Shown piece by piece: positions 34,532-43,186 of a DNA stretch of 64,000 nt. The stretch covers positions 62,001 to 126,000 of the forward strand of contig NZ_JAGGLU010000006.1 of the NCBI RefSeq assembly GCF_017874575.1, written 5' to 3'. The notes under the pieces are model-generated. The model made no database searches and was not told the origin of the DNA. It was given only the letters and a program-made list of their open reading frames with translations. Position 1 is the stretch's first letter. Every line of letters begins with the position of its first letter. Made by a program: the position numbers and the translations under genes. Origin of the DNA: Lactobacillus colini. Lineage in GTDB: Bacteria; Bacillota; Bacilli; Lactobacillales; Lactobacillaceae.

Positions 34532-35187
34532 TAGCTCTCCACCTCCCTAGATAAATTAGCCATCTGACCACTAACTAAAGTCTTATTCTCAAATAGCAGA
34601 TAGTCCTTCATATACTTGCGAGCTAAAGGAATATCATGAGTAGTAAACAAAACTGTCATGTGGTGTTTCTCATTTAAATGATTAATCAACTCCATTAATT
34701 CGACTTTAGCCATCGGGTCTAAACTAGCCGTTGCCTCATCCAAAATAATAAAGTCAGGCCGATCAATTAAGGCTTGAGCTAAATATGCTCGCTGCTTCTG
34801 ACCACCAGAAGCTTCACCCATACGGGTATTTTGAATTTCAGTTAAATTCGTTTCTTCTAGAATATGGTTAACCCTCTCTTTAACTGCAGCATTCTTAAAT
34901 AGAGGCGTATCAAGCTCTACGAAGGCCCTAATTGAAAGAGGATAGTCAGCATCAATATTTCTAAATTGTGGTACATAGCCAATCTTAGTTTCTGAATTAA
35001 AATCAACCTGACCACTCGTTGGCTGCAACATCCCCATTAATATTCTAATAATAGTAGTTTTACCACTACCATTGGCTCCTAAAAGAGCCGTAGTTGATCC
35101 TTTCTTTAAAGAGAAGTTAACATTAGAAAAAATCTCCTTATCTTCAAATTGCATTGCTAAATTTTTAACGGTTAAGACGTCAGACAT
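34531..35187 (-). CDS. Metal (Zn/Mn) ABC transporter ATP-binding protein
   Basis: The ATPase of about 218 residues has Walker A LLGANGSGKTTII, signature ASGGQKQRAYLAQAL and Walker B FIILDEATASLD followed by H-loop LFTTHD. It pairs with the ABC-3 permease downstream, whose ATG overlaps its stop by one base. The ATG at 35187 is chosen because GAAAGGA lies seven bases before it; the in-frame ATG three codons upstream overlaps that ribosome-binding site. Confidence 0.9.
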   Translation of the reverse strand: MSDVLTVKNLAMQFEDKEIFSNVNFSLKKGSTTALLGANGSGKTTIIRILMGMLQPTSGQVDFNSETKIGYVPQFRNIDADYPLSIRAFVELDTPLFKNAAVKERVNHILEETNLTEIQNTRMGEASGGQKQRAYLAQALIDRPDFIILDEATASLDPMAKVELMELINHLNEKHHMTVLFTTHDIPLARKYMKDYLLFENKTLVSGQMANLSREVES

Positions 35188-35232
35188 GTTACACATCCTT
35201 TCTTAAAATTCATTAACCGAGTAGTATAACAC

Positions 35233-36021
35233 TTAATCACTTAATAGTTCAATAATTTTCTTTTGTACACTAGAATCTTCACTTGAGCCAATAATTTCGC
35301 TTGCAGCCTTCTTAGCCTCTGGAAGCGCAGTTGACATAGCATAACTTCTACCCGCATATTTCAACATACCAGCATCATTACCACTATCACCAAAGGCAAC
35401 CATTTCACTAGGATTAATATTTAACTTCTCTCCCAGGTGTTGCAAGCCAACAGCCTTATTCATACCCCGAGATGAAATATCAATCGTATTTTCTGAACCA
35501 GAAACAAAGCTAAATTGAGAATATTTACTACGCAATTCCGACATTACCTTAGGCATATCCGCCTTGCCAGTGACGATACTTACCTTAAAAATCCGGTCAT
35601 TAATATCTTCAAAATTATCAACAGTCTTAATTTTGCTATAGTACTTATGATTCTCTTCAATCCAGTCTGGATCTGCACTCTTGAGTAAGTATGCACTAGT
35701 TAAGCCGCTAACAGCAGTAGGATAACCGTACTCATTAACAATCCCAAGTAAGGTATGGTATAAGTCATCACCTAAATCATCAACTCTTAAGATTTGGTGT
35801 CCATGAGCAACCAAAGAGCCATTTTCAGCCACGAAATACATCTTATCTTGTGTTTCGGGAAAGCGTGAAAAAATGTTTTCATATTGATTACCGCTAGCAA
35901 TTACAAACTTAACATCATGATCCTGCATTAATTTAAATGCTTGTGCAAACAATTTTTTATCATAGGTCTTATCATTCTTAAGCCAAGTTCCATCCATATC
36001 AGTAGCAATTAATTTGATCAT
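35233..36021 (-). CDS. HAD superfamily sugar-phosphate phosphatase (Cof type)
   Basis: The 262-residue protein carries HAD motif I DMDGTWLK (nucleophile Asp9-type), motif II ASGNQYEN, and motifs III/IV FGDSGNDAGML near residue 210-220, with an inserted C2B cap between. Cof-type HAD enzymes dephosphorylate sugar phosphates or cofactors such as FMN and PLP. It has a GGAGGAAC ribosome-binding site and appears monocistronic. The substrate is unknown. Confidence 0.92.
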   Translation of the reverse strand: MIKLIATDMDGTWLKNDKTYDKKLFAQAFKLMQDHDVKFVIASGNQYENIFSRFPETQDKMYFVAENGSLVAHGHQILRVDDLGDDLYHTLLGIVNEYGYPTAVSGLTSAYLLKSADPDWIEENHKYYSKIKTVDNFEDINDRIFKVSIVTGKADMPKVMSELRSKYSQFSFVSGSENTIDISSRGMNKAVGLQHLGEKLNINPSEMVAFGDSGNDAGMLKYAGRSYAMSTALPEAKKAASEIIGSSEDSSVQKKIIELLSD

Positions 36022-36056
36022 ATTTGTTCCTCCAATCTCATCTATCTTACCATAAT

Positions 36057-36089
36057 AAAAAAGTACTACCCCAATAGGCAGTACTTTTT
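36057..36089 (-). terminator. Terminator of the fru operon
   Basis: On the minus strand AAAAAGTACTGCC (complement of 36089-36077) pairs with GGTAGTACTTTTT (complement of 36070-36058) with one mismatch, then T-rich DNA. It lies about 25 bases after the fruA stop. Confidence 0.85.
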
Positions 36090-36111
36090 AGTATAATTTA
36101 AATTTCTTATC

Positions 36112-38097
36112 TTATTCGTTAGGATCTTCGCTAACTGACTTCTTCCAGAAACTCATAACCAAAGCAGCCACAATTGAACCAACAATAGTTGCTACAAAGT
36201 AAAGCAAGATGTGGTTAGCAAGTGGGGATACCCAAAGTCCACCGTGAGGTGCTGGAACTTGAATGTGCCATAAACCAACTAACAATCCACTAACAGCTGA
36301 ACCAATAATACATGAAGGAATTACACGACCTGGATCAGCAGCAGCAAATGGAATTGCACCTTCAGTAATGAATGAGAATCCTAATACCCAGTTAGAAATA
36401 CCAGCACGTCTTTCTTCATTAGTGTACTTGTTCTTAAAGAAAGTAGTACCAATTGCAGTAGCAAATGGAGGAACCATACCACCAACCATAACAGCTGCCA
36501 TCATAACTTGAGCAGTAGTTGAGTTAGGATCGTTAGCAAAAGCACCTGAAGCAAAGACGTAAGCAGCCTTGTTGAAAGGTCCACCCATATCAATAGACAT
36601 CATACCTGCTAAAATCATAGTTAAGATTACTAAGTTACCAGTACCCATACTGTTCAAGAAGTGGGTAACAATGAAGTTGATAGTACTAAAGATTGGGTTG
36701 ATGATGAAGTACATAATCAAGGCAATCAATAGCAAGCCCAAAATTGGGTAAATAAGCATTGGCTTCATACCTTCAACTGACTTAGGAAGCTTAGCAAATA
36801 ACTTCTTAAGACCAATCATTAAGTAACCAGCAATGAAACCAGCAGCAATACCACCCAAGAATCCAGCAGGTGAAGTTGCATGAGCTTGAACATTAACTTG
36901 CAAGCCATTAGTACCATTGACAATGGCAGCCATATAACCACCAACAAAACCAGGCATTAAGGCAGGTAAGTCACCAATTGATTCAGCAATATAAGCAGCC
37001 AATACTGGAACCATGAAGGCAAAGGCCAAGTTACCTGCAGAGTTTAAGAAGATGAAAGCAGGATTCTTAGCACCACCAGCCATATAACTTTCAACGATGA
37101 AAGAAATGGCCATTAAGATACCACCACCGATAACAAATGGAAGCATGTGGCTAATACCACTCATCAAGTTCTTATAGATAACTGACCAGACGCCTTGCTT
37201 TTCATTACTGTTATCGTCAGAAGATGAAGCAGCAGTATCTGCATGGTAAACTGGAGCCTTGTGTTGCAAAACATCTTCAATTAATTCTTGAGGCTTGTTA
37301 ATACCGTCAACAACTGGCTTCATTACCAATTCCTTACCATCGAAACGTGGCATCTCAACCTTCTTGTCAGATGCAATTACTACACCAACAGCACGGTTGA
37401 TTTCTTCTGGGGTTAATCTGTCCTTAACACCTTCAGAACCATTAGTTTCAATACGTACATCGACACCTAGCTTCTTACCTGCCTTAATTAAGGCTTCTTG
37501 TGCCATGTAGGTGTGGGCAATACCGTTAATACATGCAGTAACACCAACGATTAATGGCTTTTGCTTATCAGCAGGTTGACTAGCAGCTTTAGCAGCTTCA
37601 GCTTTTCTCTTTTCAGCATCAGCCTTATCTTGAGCATCTTTTTCAGCTTCAGCCTTCTTGAAGATGTCAATAACTTCTTCTGGCTTAGCTGCTGACTTCA
37701 ATGCAGCAACTACATCAGGATTGATAAGCAGACTAGATAACTTAGCCAAAGCTTGCAAGTGAGTATTATCTGCACCTGCTGGGGCAGTAATCATAAAGAA
37801 CAAGTGAACTGGTTGGCCATCTAATGAATTATAGTCAAGTCCTTCAGAACTCTTAGCAAATAATACTGCAGCACGATTAATGTATTCATTTCTAGCGTGA
37901 GGCATAGCGATCCCATCACCGATACCAGTGGTTGATTCATTCTCACGTGCCCAGATAGATTTAATAAATTCGTCTTCATTGTTGACTACACCTTGAGCAA
38001 CTTCAAGATCTGCCATTTCTTTAATAGCATCTTCTTTATTAGTTGCCTTAAGGTCCATAATCATCAAATCAGGACTTAAAAGATCTTCAATCTTCAT
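36112..38097 (-). CDS. fruA: PTS fructose transporter subunit IIABC
   Basis: This single 661-residue polypeptide contains EIIA (residues 1-150, phospho-His67 in GIAMPHARNEY), an Ala/Lys/Asp-rich linker (about 145-180), EIIB (about 180-285, Cys189 in TACINGIAHTYM) and the membrane EIIC part from about 305 with roughly nine helices, including FVVIGGGI-type start and MGGPFNKAAYVFASGAF. The Cys motif reads CINGIAHT rather than the usual CPTGIAHT. It imports fructose as fructose-1-phosphate for FruK, encoded 27 bp upstream. Last gene of fruRKA. Confidence 0.96.
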   Translation of the reverse strand: MKIEDLLSPDLMIMDLKATNKEDAIKEMADLEVAQGVVNNEDEFIKSIWARENESTTGIGDGIAMPHARNEYINRAAVLFAKSSEGLDYNSLDGQPVHLFFMITAPAGADNTHLQALAKLSSLLINPDVVAALKSAAKPEEVIDIFKKAEAEKDAQDKADAEKRKAEAAKAASQPADKQKPLIVGVTACINGIAHTYMAQEALIKAGKKLGVDVRIETNGSEGVKDRLTPEEINRAVGVVIASDKKVEMPRFDGKELVMKPVVDGINKPQELIEDVLQHKAPVYHADTAASSSDDNSNEKQGVWSVIYKNLMSGISHMLPFVIGGGILMAISFIVESYMAGGAKNPAFIFLNSAGNLAFAFMVPVLAAYIAESIGDLPALMPGFVGGYMAAIVNGTNGLQVNVQAHATSPAGFLGGIAAGFIAGYLMIGLKKLFAKLPKSVEGMKPMLIYPILGLLLIALIMYFIINPIFSTINFIVTHFLNSMGTGNLVILTMILAGMMSIDMGGPFNKAAYVFASGAFANDPNSTTAQVMMAAVMVGGMVPPFATAIGTTFFKNKYTNEERRAGISNWVLGFSFITEGAIPFAAADPGRVIPSCIIGSAVSGLLVGLWHIQVPAPHGGLWVSPLANHILLYFVATIVGSIVAALVMSFWKKSVSEDPNE

Positions 38098-38124
38098 AAG
38101 TTTTTCCTCTCTGATAAAAATTAA

Positions 38125-39039
38125 TTACTTAACTTCTTCAACATCAATGTCAGGTAACACCGCATCAATTTGGCTCTTAACTGCAATATCTTCAGTAAAT
38201 GCAGTAGCACCACCACAAGCAGAACCCATCTTCAAGGCTTCAACAACATCTCTAGTCTTGTAGTAAGTACCTACAAAGCCCGCAATCATTGAATCCCCTG
38301 CACCAACAGAGTTAACTGCAATTCCTTTAGCAGCACTTGCATGGTAGACATGGTCCTTAGTTACTAAGTAAGCACCATCACCTGCCATTGAAATGAGGAC
38401 GTTTTGAGCACCCATATCTAACAACTTCTTGGCTGCTTGTAACATCTCATCAGTGTTAGCGAAGCTTGTATTAAATAAGTCAGCTAGTTCATGGTGGTTA
38501 GGCTTAATAACTAATGGTTGATATTCCAAAGTATCAAGCAAGGCCTTACCAGTAGTATCAACTACAAAGTCAGCCCCAGCTTCTTTAATAGTTGGTAATA
38601 ATTGCTTGTAAAAATCAGTTGGTAAGCTAGGAGCCAAACTCCCACTCAAGACAACAATATCGCCTGCCTTAAGATCATCTAAACGAGCCTTAAATGCAGC
38701 AATCTCTTGGTCGTTAATGTTAGGACCAGCAGCATTAATCTCAGTTTCTTTTTGGGCATGAATCTTAACATTGACACGAGTGTCATCGCTAATAGTAACA
38801 AAGTCACTAACAATATTCTTAACGTTTAATTGGCGAATAAGTTCCTTACCGGTAAATCCACCAACAAATCCCCAAGCAGTATTATCAACTGCCAACTGGT
38901 TCAAAATTTGTGAAACGTTAATTCCCTTACCACCAGCCAAAAATTGAGTATCATCTGAACGGTTAACTTCACCCCTATTAACCTTCGATAACTGCATTAC
39001 ATAATCCAAAGCCGGATTAACAGTAACTGTATAAATCAT
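38125..39039 (-). CDS. fruK: 1-Phosphofructokinase
   Basis: The 304-residue PfkB-family kinase has the N-terminal GGKGINVSQILNQLAVDNTA signature and the C-terminal VNSVGAGDSMIAGFVGTYY signature with the catalytic Asp in GAGDS. It phosphorylates fructose-1-phosphate to fructose-1,6-bisphosphate, fitting its place between fruR and fruA. Its ATG overlaps the fruR stop by one base (TAATG), and fruA follows after 27 bp, so all three are one operon. Confidence 0.95.
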   Translation of the reverse strand: MIYTVTVNPALDYVMQLSKVNRGEVNRSDDTQFLAGGKGINVSQILNQLAVDNTAWGFVGGFTGKELIRQLNVKNIVSDFVTISDDTRVNVKIHAQKETEINAAGPNINDQEIAAFKARLDDLKAGDIVVLSGSLAPSLPTDFYKQLLPTIKEAGADFVVDTTGKALLDTLEYQPLVIKPNHHELADLFNTSFANTDEMLQAAKKLLDMGAQNVLISMAGDGAYLVTKDHVYHASAAKGIAVNSVGAGDSMIAGFVGTYYKTRDVVEALKMGSACGGATAFTEDIAVKSQIDAVLPDIDVEEVK

Positions 39040-39794
39040 TAATTAGCCTCCTCAAGCCTGACATTCTTGGGTAAAAATTGTTTTTTACTTGAATTTAAGT
39101 GATTGGTGATGAGCGTTGCCGTATCCACGTCAGTAAAGTTAGCGAAGTTAGCAACCCCTATCTTAGAATCATCCATTAAGATGAATGTAGAACTCGCCTG
39201 CCTAATGCCTGCTTGCTTAACGGCAGCCTCACCTGGATCAGGTGTTGTGAACTTACCTTCTGATGTTAAGCCATTAGCACCAATAAAAGCAGCTGAGAAG
39301 TTCATTACTTCTAACTCTTGCAAAGTTGTACTTCCTACAATCGCATGAGTTTCAAACTTAGCTTCCCCACCTACTAATCTGGTATGAATATGGGCTTCAA
39401 TACATGCCAGGGCTGTATCTACACCATTAGTCACAACATGAAGATTAGGGATCTTCTTAAGAAACGGAACCATCTCATAAATTGTAGTCCCTGCATCTAA
39501 AAAGATATGTTCTCCAGCCTTCACATATTGCTTGACTGCATATTCAGCAATCTTACGCTTCTTATCTACATTAAGGTTGAAGCGTACGCCTTGTTCAACA
39601 TCACGTGAATAGTCATGCAATGAGCGAGCACCACCATGGACGCGAACAATAACTCCACGCTTTTCTAAGTCGATCAGGTCACGACGAATGGTTGATTCTG
39701 ACGAATCAGTCAACTTGCATAAGTCGACTACACGGCAGAAGTCATTATTGTTAATATAAGTTGTTATCGCCTGTTGGCGCTCCTCAGTCAGCAT
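39039..39794 (-). CDS. fruR: DeoR-family transcriptional regulator of the fructose operon
   Basis: The 251-residue protein has an N-terminal winged helix with the DeoR signature (VDLCKLTDSSESTIRRDLID and then EKRGVIVRVHGGA) and a C-terminal sugar-phosphate sensor domain (FLDAGTTIYEM, VTNGVD, VGGEAKF). It probably responds to fructose-1-phosphate or fructose-1,6-bisphosphate and controls its own operon through the TTTGAA repeats upstream. It is the first gene of fruRKA. An AGGTGG-type ribosome-binding site precedes the ATG at 39794. Confidence 0.94.
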   Translation of the reverse strand: MLTEERQQAITTYINNNDFCRVVDLCKLTDSSESTIRRDLIDLEKRGVIVRVHGGARSLHDYSRDVEQGVRFNLNVDKKRKIAEYAVKQYVKAGEHIFLDAGTTIYEMVPFLKKIPNLHVVTNGVDTALACIEAHIHTRLVGGEAKFETHAIVGSTTLQELEVMNFSAAFIGANGLTSEGKFTTPDPGEAAVKQAGIRQASSTFILMDDSKIGVANFANFTDVDTATLITNHLNSSKKQFLPKNVRLEEAN

Positions 39795-39818
39795 ACTCTT
39801 TTCACCACCTCAATAACT

Positions 39819-39847
39819 ATCATAACCGCTTACATCTTCAAAATCAA
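39819..39847 (-). promoter_or_regulatory. fruRKA promoter
   Basis: On the minus strand TTGATT (39847-39842), a 17-base spacer and TATGAT (39824-39819) form a good sigma-A promoter 25 bases before the fruR start. A cre-like site and one TTTGAA repeat overlap it. Confidence 0.7.
39821..39834 (-). promoter_or_regulatory. Catabolite-responsive element (cre) candidate
   Basis: TGTAAGCGGTTATG on the minus strand matches the cre consensus TGWNANCGNTNWCA at all defined positions except the last two. It overlaps the -10 box, where CcpA binding would repress, as expected for a fructose PTS operon. Confidence 0.55.
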
Positions 39848-39892
39848 TCTTTTTTAGTCATTTTTCTTCAAAAATATTCAAATTAATTCAAA
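39837..39892 (-). promoter_or_regulatory. Phased TTTGAA operator repeats (probable FruR sites)
   Basis: TTTGAA occurs on the minus strand at 39892-39887, 39882-39877 and 39872-39867 with an exact 10-base period, and again at 39842-39837 exactly 30 bases further, next to the -35 box. Helical phasing and position directly upstream of fruR are typical of DeoR-family operators. Confidence 0.65.
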
Positions 39893-39912
39893 AAGGCGCC
39901 ATTTTGAACAAT

Positions 39913-39938
39913 AAAAAAAGCAAGGCTAATGCCCTGCT
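39913..39938 (-). terminator. Terminator downstream of the immunity gene cluster
   Basis: On the minus strand AGCAGGGCATTAGCCTTGCT forms a stem-loop followed by T7 (39919-39913). It lies about 240 bases after the stop at 40176. The intervening 39939-40175 stretch is AT-rich and shows no convincing gene or site. Confidence 0.8.
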
Positions 39939-40175
39939 ATGACTTGATTGATTAAATATCTTTAGTGTGATGATTATTTGTGATTACTTTTAGGTAATTC
40001 GTGACTGTTTTGTTTTTGAATGTTCAACGACTGACATAATAATTGCTAAAAAATTTAAAAGTTAGTAAGTGCTAAAGTATCACTGAATGTTCATTGCTAC
40101 AGGATAAATAAAAGGTATTTTTAATCCAATCCATTTAACAATGTATTGTACGCTTTCTTCTGAATCAATGATGGG

Positions 40176-40436
40176 TCAAATCAAGTGAAATTCTTTTTTA
40201 AAATCAGATACAGTTAATTTCATAGGATCTTTGGCATTCAATACTATTTCAGAAGCTTTTTGTAGTAGCTTAGTTTCTACAGATGAATCCGCTATACCTA
40301 TCCCAAGTAAATATAAACTTAAAGATATAGGATTATCAGTACTATCATTCAAAGCAACTAAGACATCATCCAGACCTTCCATTAGCATTTTTATAACTTC
40401 ATCACGATTGTCATTAGTAATAATTTTATAATCCAT
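40176..40436 (-). CDS. Small uncharacterised protein next to a bacteriocin immunity gene
   Basis: This protein of 86 residues (MDYKIITNDNRDEVIKMLME start) is acidic, without membrane segments, probably helical, with LSLYLLGIGIADSSVETKLL in the middle. I do not recognise a family. It lies 44 bp downstream of the pediocin-type immunity gene and in the same direction, so it may be a second immunity or accessory protein, but this is only context. ATG at 40436 is preferred over GTG at 40439 because GGTGG lies six bases before it. Confidence 0.6.
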   Translation of the reverse strand: MDYKIITNDNRDEVIKMLMEGLDDVLVALNDSTDNPISLSLYLLGIGIADSSVETKLLQKASEIVLNAKDPMKLTVSDFKKEFHLI

Positions 40437-40480
40437 CACAGTCCACCATTAAATCAATCAAAATGCAGCTTTTACGTTTA

Positions 40481-40801
40481 CTACCATCCATTAGTGGTAT
40501 TGAATGAATTTAATCTACCTAACCATCCATCTTGCTGAGATATTTCTTTAATTTTATCTAACAAAGCTAATTCTTTGTTTGTTAGTTTGATCTTATTTAC
40601 TAAGCAAGTTGTATTTATTTCCTGATACAAATATCTAGCTATGTCAGTATCATTTACGGGATTTTTGGATAATTTTTCTTCTGTTTTCTTCAGAAGATTT
40701 AGTAGATAAATATTATTTTCACGTATACTTGACTGCTTAGCAGTTACGCTAGTAAATTGCTTTACTGTTTTTGATAATTTATCTTCCATAAGCTTAATCA
40801 C
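40481..40801 (-). CDS. Pediocin-type (class IIa) bacteriocin immunity protein
   Basis: This 106-residue, helical, soluble protein has the layout of the enterocin A/pediocin immunity family (EntA_Immun): a four-helix region and a C-terminal segment (LVNKIKLTNKELALLDKIKE, then GWLGRLNSFNTTNGW) that closely resembles the end of pediocin PA-1 immunity protein, including the terminal NTTN.W pattern. Such proteins protect cells by binding the mannose PTS receptor with bound bacteriocin. No bacteriocin gene or exporter is nearby, so it is an orphan immunity gene. GTG at 40801 directly abuts the racemase stop; ATG at 40789 is an alternative. Confidence 0.8.
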   Translation of the reverse strand: MIKLMEDKLSKTVKQFTSVTAKQSSIRENNIYLLNLLKKTEEKLSKNPVNDTDIARYLYQEINTTCLVNKIKLTNKELALLDKIKEISQQDGWLGRLNSFNTTNGW

Positions 40802-41548
40802 TTAATACATATACTTAGCGATCGCTTGCTTAGGATCCATGCCATTTCTAATTTTTAAAGCTAATTCAATCGACACATCAGCAATAATAGATTGTGGATC
40901 AATGACATGATAAGGATGATCTGGTGCCTTTTCTTGGGCCAAAGATAACTCAGTACACCCGAGCAAGATAACGTTACAGCCATACTTATCATGCATTGTC
41001 TTTAATATCTTATGGTATAAGTCATGATCGACAATGCCTTTTTCTTTGATATTGCTGTAAATCAACTCATTGACCATGGGCTGAATTTCAGGTCCACCAA
41101 GTTCTGCCTTCTTACCGACACGTTCTAACTCATCTACATACAAATGGTCATAGATTGATCCTTCAGTGGCAATTAAGCCAATTTTATCTTCATTAGGGTA
41201 ATCTTCAACAAACTTATGAACTGCAATTCTCATCATATGTAAGAAAGGAATATCAGTTAAAGCAGCTAAATCATCATAAAAATAATGTGCTGTATTACAT
41301 GGCATCACAAAAAAGTCAGGCTTTAATTTAGCCTGTCCTTCAACGTCATCTTTTAAGTCATTAAAGAAGTTGGGCATGGAATGATCCTTGATATATGCGG
41401 TTCGATCTGGAACTTGAGCATCGTTAACCAAAATATAATTTAAGTAATCCTGATCTTTAGTTATCTTTACCCGATGATTGATTAGGCGTACATAACTTTC
41501 AGTAGCAATTGTTCCCATACCGCCAATAATTGAAAAAAAGTGCTTCAT
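40802..41548 (-). CDS. Aspartate/glutamate racemase family protein
   Basis: The 248-residue cofactor-independent racemase has the two catalytic cysteines in MPCNTAHYFYDDL and LLGCTELSL and an N-terminal IIGGMGTIATESYV. Family members interconvert L- and D-aspartate or glutamate, or act on hydantoins. It lies 14 bp downstream of murE, suggesting a wall-precursor role such as supply of D-Asp (the cross-bridge residue in many lactobacilli) or D-Glu; the YgeA/RacD type favours aspartate. The immunity gene follows directly. Confidence 0.9.
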   Translation of the reverse strand: MKHFFSIIGGMGTIATESYVRLINHRVKITKDQDYLNYILVNDAQVPDRTAYIKDHSMPNFFNDLKDDVEGQAKLKPDFFVMPCNTAHYFYDDLAALTDIPFLHMMRIAVHKFVEDYPNEDKIGLIATEGSIYDHLYVDELERVGKKAELGGPEIQPMVNELIYSNIKEKGIVDHDLYHKILKTMHDKYGCNVILLGCTELSLAQEKAPDHPYHVIDPQSIIADVSIELALKIRNGMDPKQAIAKYMY

Positions 41549-41562
41549 ATTGTCTTACCTAA

Positions 41563-43143
41563 CTAGTCCTTTTTATTCTTATCGTTTTTTTCTAATTCAT
41601 GAACGACACTTTCAGCAACTTTAATATCAGTTGGGTACGGTGTATCAACACCACGAACCTTCTGGTAAGGATCTGCTCCCTTACCACAGATTAAGACAAT
41701 ATCATTCTTGCCAGCCATTGTAATTGCATCATGAATAGCCTTCTCACGGTCAAGTTCAATTGTAACGTCAACCTTATCATGATCAATACCAGCGTCTATT
41801 TCTTGAGCAATATCCATTGGATCTTCAAAACCTGGATCATCAGTTGTCAAGAAGGCCTTATCTGCATAAGCTGACAAGCTCTCACTAAAGCCTGGGCGCC
41901 TTGAGACACCCTTATCACCAGGTGCTCCTACTACTACAATAATCTTAGGATTATTAAATTCCTTACGCATAAAGCCCATAAGAGCCATCATTGAAGCTTT
42001 ATTGTGAGCATAGTCGACGACGATCGTACCGTGACCATCTGAAGGAAGAGTCTCCATTCTACCAGGGATAGTAACGTGACGCACGCCCTTAGCAATATCT
42101 TGATACTCCTCCCCAGCAAGACCAGCACCAATAATTGCTGCTGTACCATTGATTTCGTTAAAGTCACCAATCATTTGTAGTGTATATTCACCTGAAACAG
42201 ATAGCTTTTTAGCCTTTTCAGTAGCACAATATAGCTTGAACTTAGTTTCAGCCATATCAGTTTCAAGTGATTCAAAGCGGAAATCAATTGGAGCTTTTAA
42301 GTTAGGATTGTCAAAGTCATTTTTAGCAAATAAATAGATGCTATCAGGTTGAGTAGTGGTAGTTGCTGCCGCATAAACTTCATCAAAATGATCAGTCATT
42401 GCATTAATGATACATTTACGTGAATTTACCATTAATTGCAACTTACAATGTAAGTAATCTGCAAAGTTAGGGTGTTCATTTGGTCCAATGTGGTCTGGAC
42501 TAATATTTAAGAAGAATCCTAGATCATAAGTTAAACCAAACACACGATTCTTCTTATATGCCTGACTAGATACTTCCATAACTAGGTGGGTCATACCATT
42601 ATCAACTGCAGTTCTCATATCACGGAACAAGTCCAATGATTCTGGGGTAGTCAAACTAGATTTAAAACTATCTTCTGGTCTTGGGCCAACGACATCATTA
42701 ACTGAAGAAATCAAGGCAGTTCGCCCACCATTAACTTGGTCAAGCATCCCCTTCAAAAAGTATGCCGAAGTAGTCTTACCCTTAGTACCAGTGAAGGCAA
42801 CCACATACAAGTCGTCTTGTGGGAAGCGGAAGAAGGCAGCAGATAATAAGGCCATCGCTTTGGAAACATCACGTACAATCAAGGCGTGCATTCCCTTACC
42901 TTCTGGATATGGTTGCTCAGCTACATAACAGATTGCGCCATTATCTTTGGCCATTGACAAGTAAGTTGGTCTAAAGCCAGCTCCCTTACAGAAAAATAGC
43001 GTGTTAGTCTTAATATCACGTGAATCATATGAAATATAATCCATCTTAGTAGGAACTGCGTCTTGGACAGCACTTGACTTTAACAAGTGGTGTTCCTTCA
43101 AAATTAATATACAAGTGTTTAAAGAAATACTAGATTCGCTCAT
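41563..43143 (-). CDS. murE: UDP-N-acetylmuramoyl-tripeptide synthetase (L-lysine adding)
   Basis: The 526-residue Mur ligase has the ATP loop VAFTGTKGKTTSAYFLKGML, the carbamylated-Lys and central-domain motifs, HPNFADYLHCK and VDYAHNKASM. The amino-acid specificity loop reads DDPGFEDP instead of the DNPR of meso-diaminopimelate enzymes, indicating L-lysine, as usual in lactobacilli. It adds the third residue to the peptidoglycan stem peptide in the cytoplasm. It precedes a racemase gene by 14 bp, so the two are probably co-transcribed. Confidence 0.95.
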   Translation of the reverse strand: MSESSISLNTCILILKEHHLLKSSAVQDAVPTKMDYISYDSRDIKTNTLFFCKGAGFRPTYLSMAKDNGAICYVAEQPYPEGKGMHALIVRDVSKAMALLSAAFFRFPQDDLYVVAFTGTKGKTTSAYFLKGMLDQVNGGRTALISSVNDVVGPRPEDSFKSSLTTPESLDLFRDMRTAVDNGMTHLVMEVSSQAYKKNRVFGLTYDLGFFLNISPDHIGPNEHPNFADYLHCKLQLMVNSRKCIINAMTDHFDEVYAAATTTTQPDSIYLFAKNDFDNPNLKAPIDFRFESLETDMAETKFKLYCATEKAKKLSVSGEYTLQMIGDFNEINGTAAIIGAGLAGEEYQDIAKGVRHVTIPGRMETLPSDGHGTIVVDYAHNKASMMALMGFMRKEFNNPKIIVVVGAPGDKGVSRRPGFSESLSAYADKAFLTTDDPGFEDPMDIAQEIDAGIDHDKVDVTIELDREKAIHDAITMAGKNDIVLICGKGADPYQKVRGVDTPYPTDIKVAESVVHELEKNDKNKKD

Positions 43144-43186
43144 TGTTTCTCCCCAATTTAAATCAATTCAGATAAATTATATCACA

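Noticed and set aside
39939-40175. Possible decayed gene downstream of the small gene at 40176
   Set aside because: A short minus-strand stretch translates to a plausible peptide (FDPSLIQKKAYNTLLNGLD), but stop codons flank it on both sides and no start or ribosome-binding site exists.
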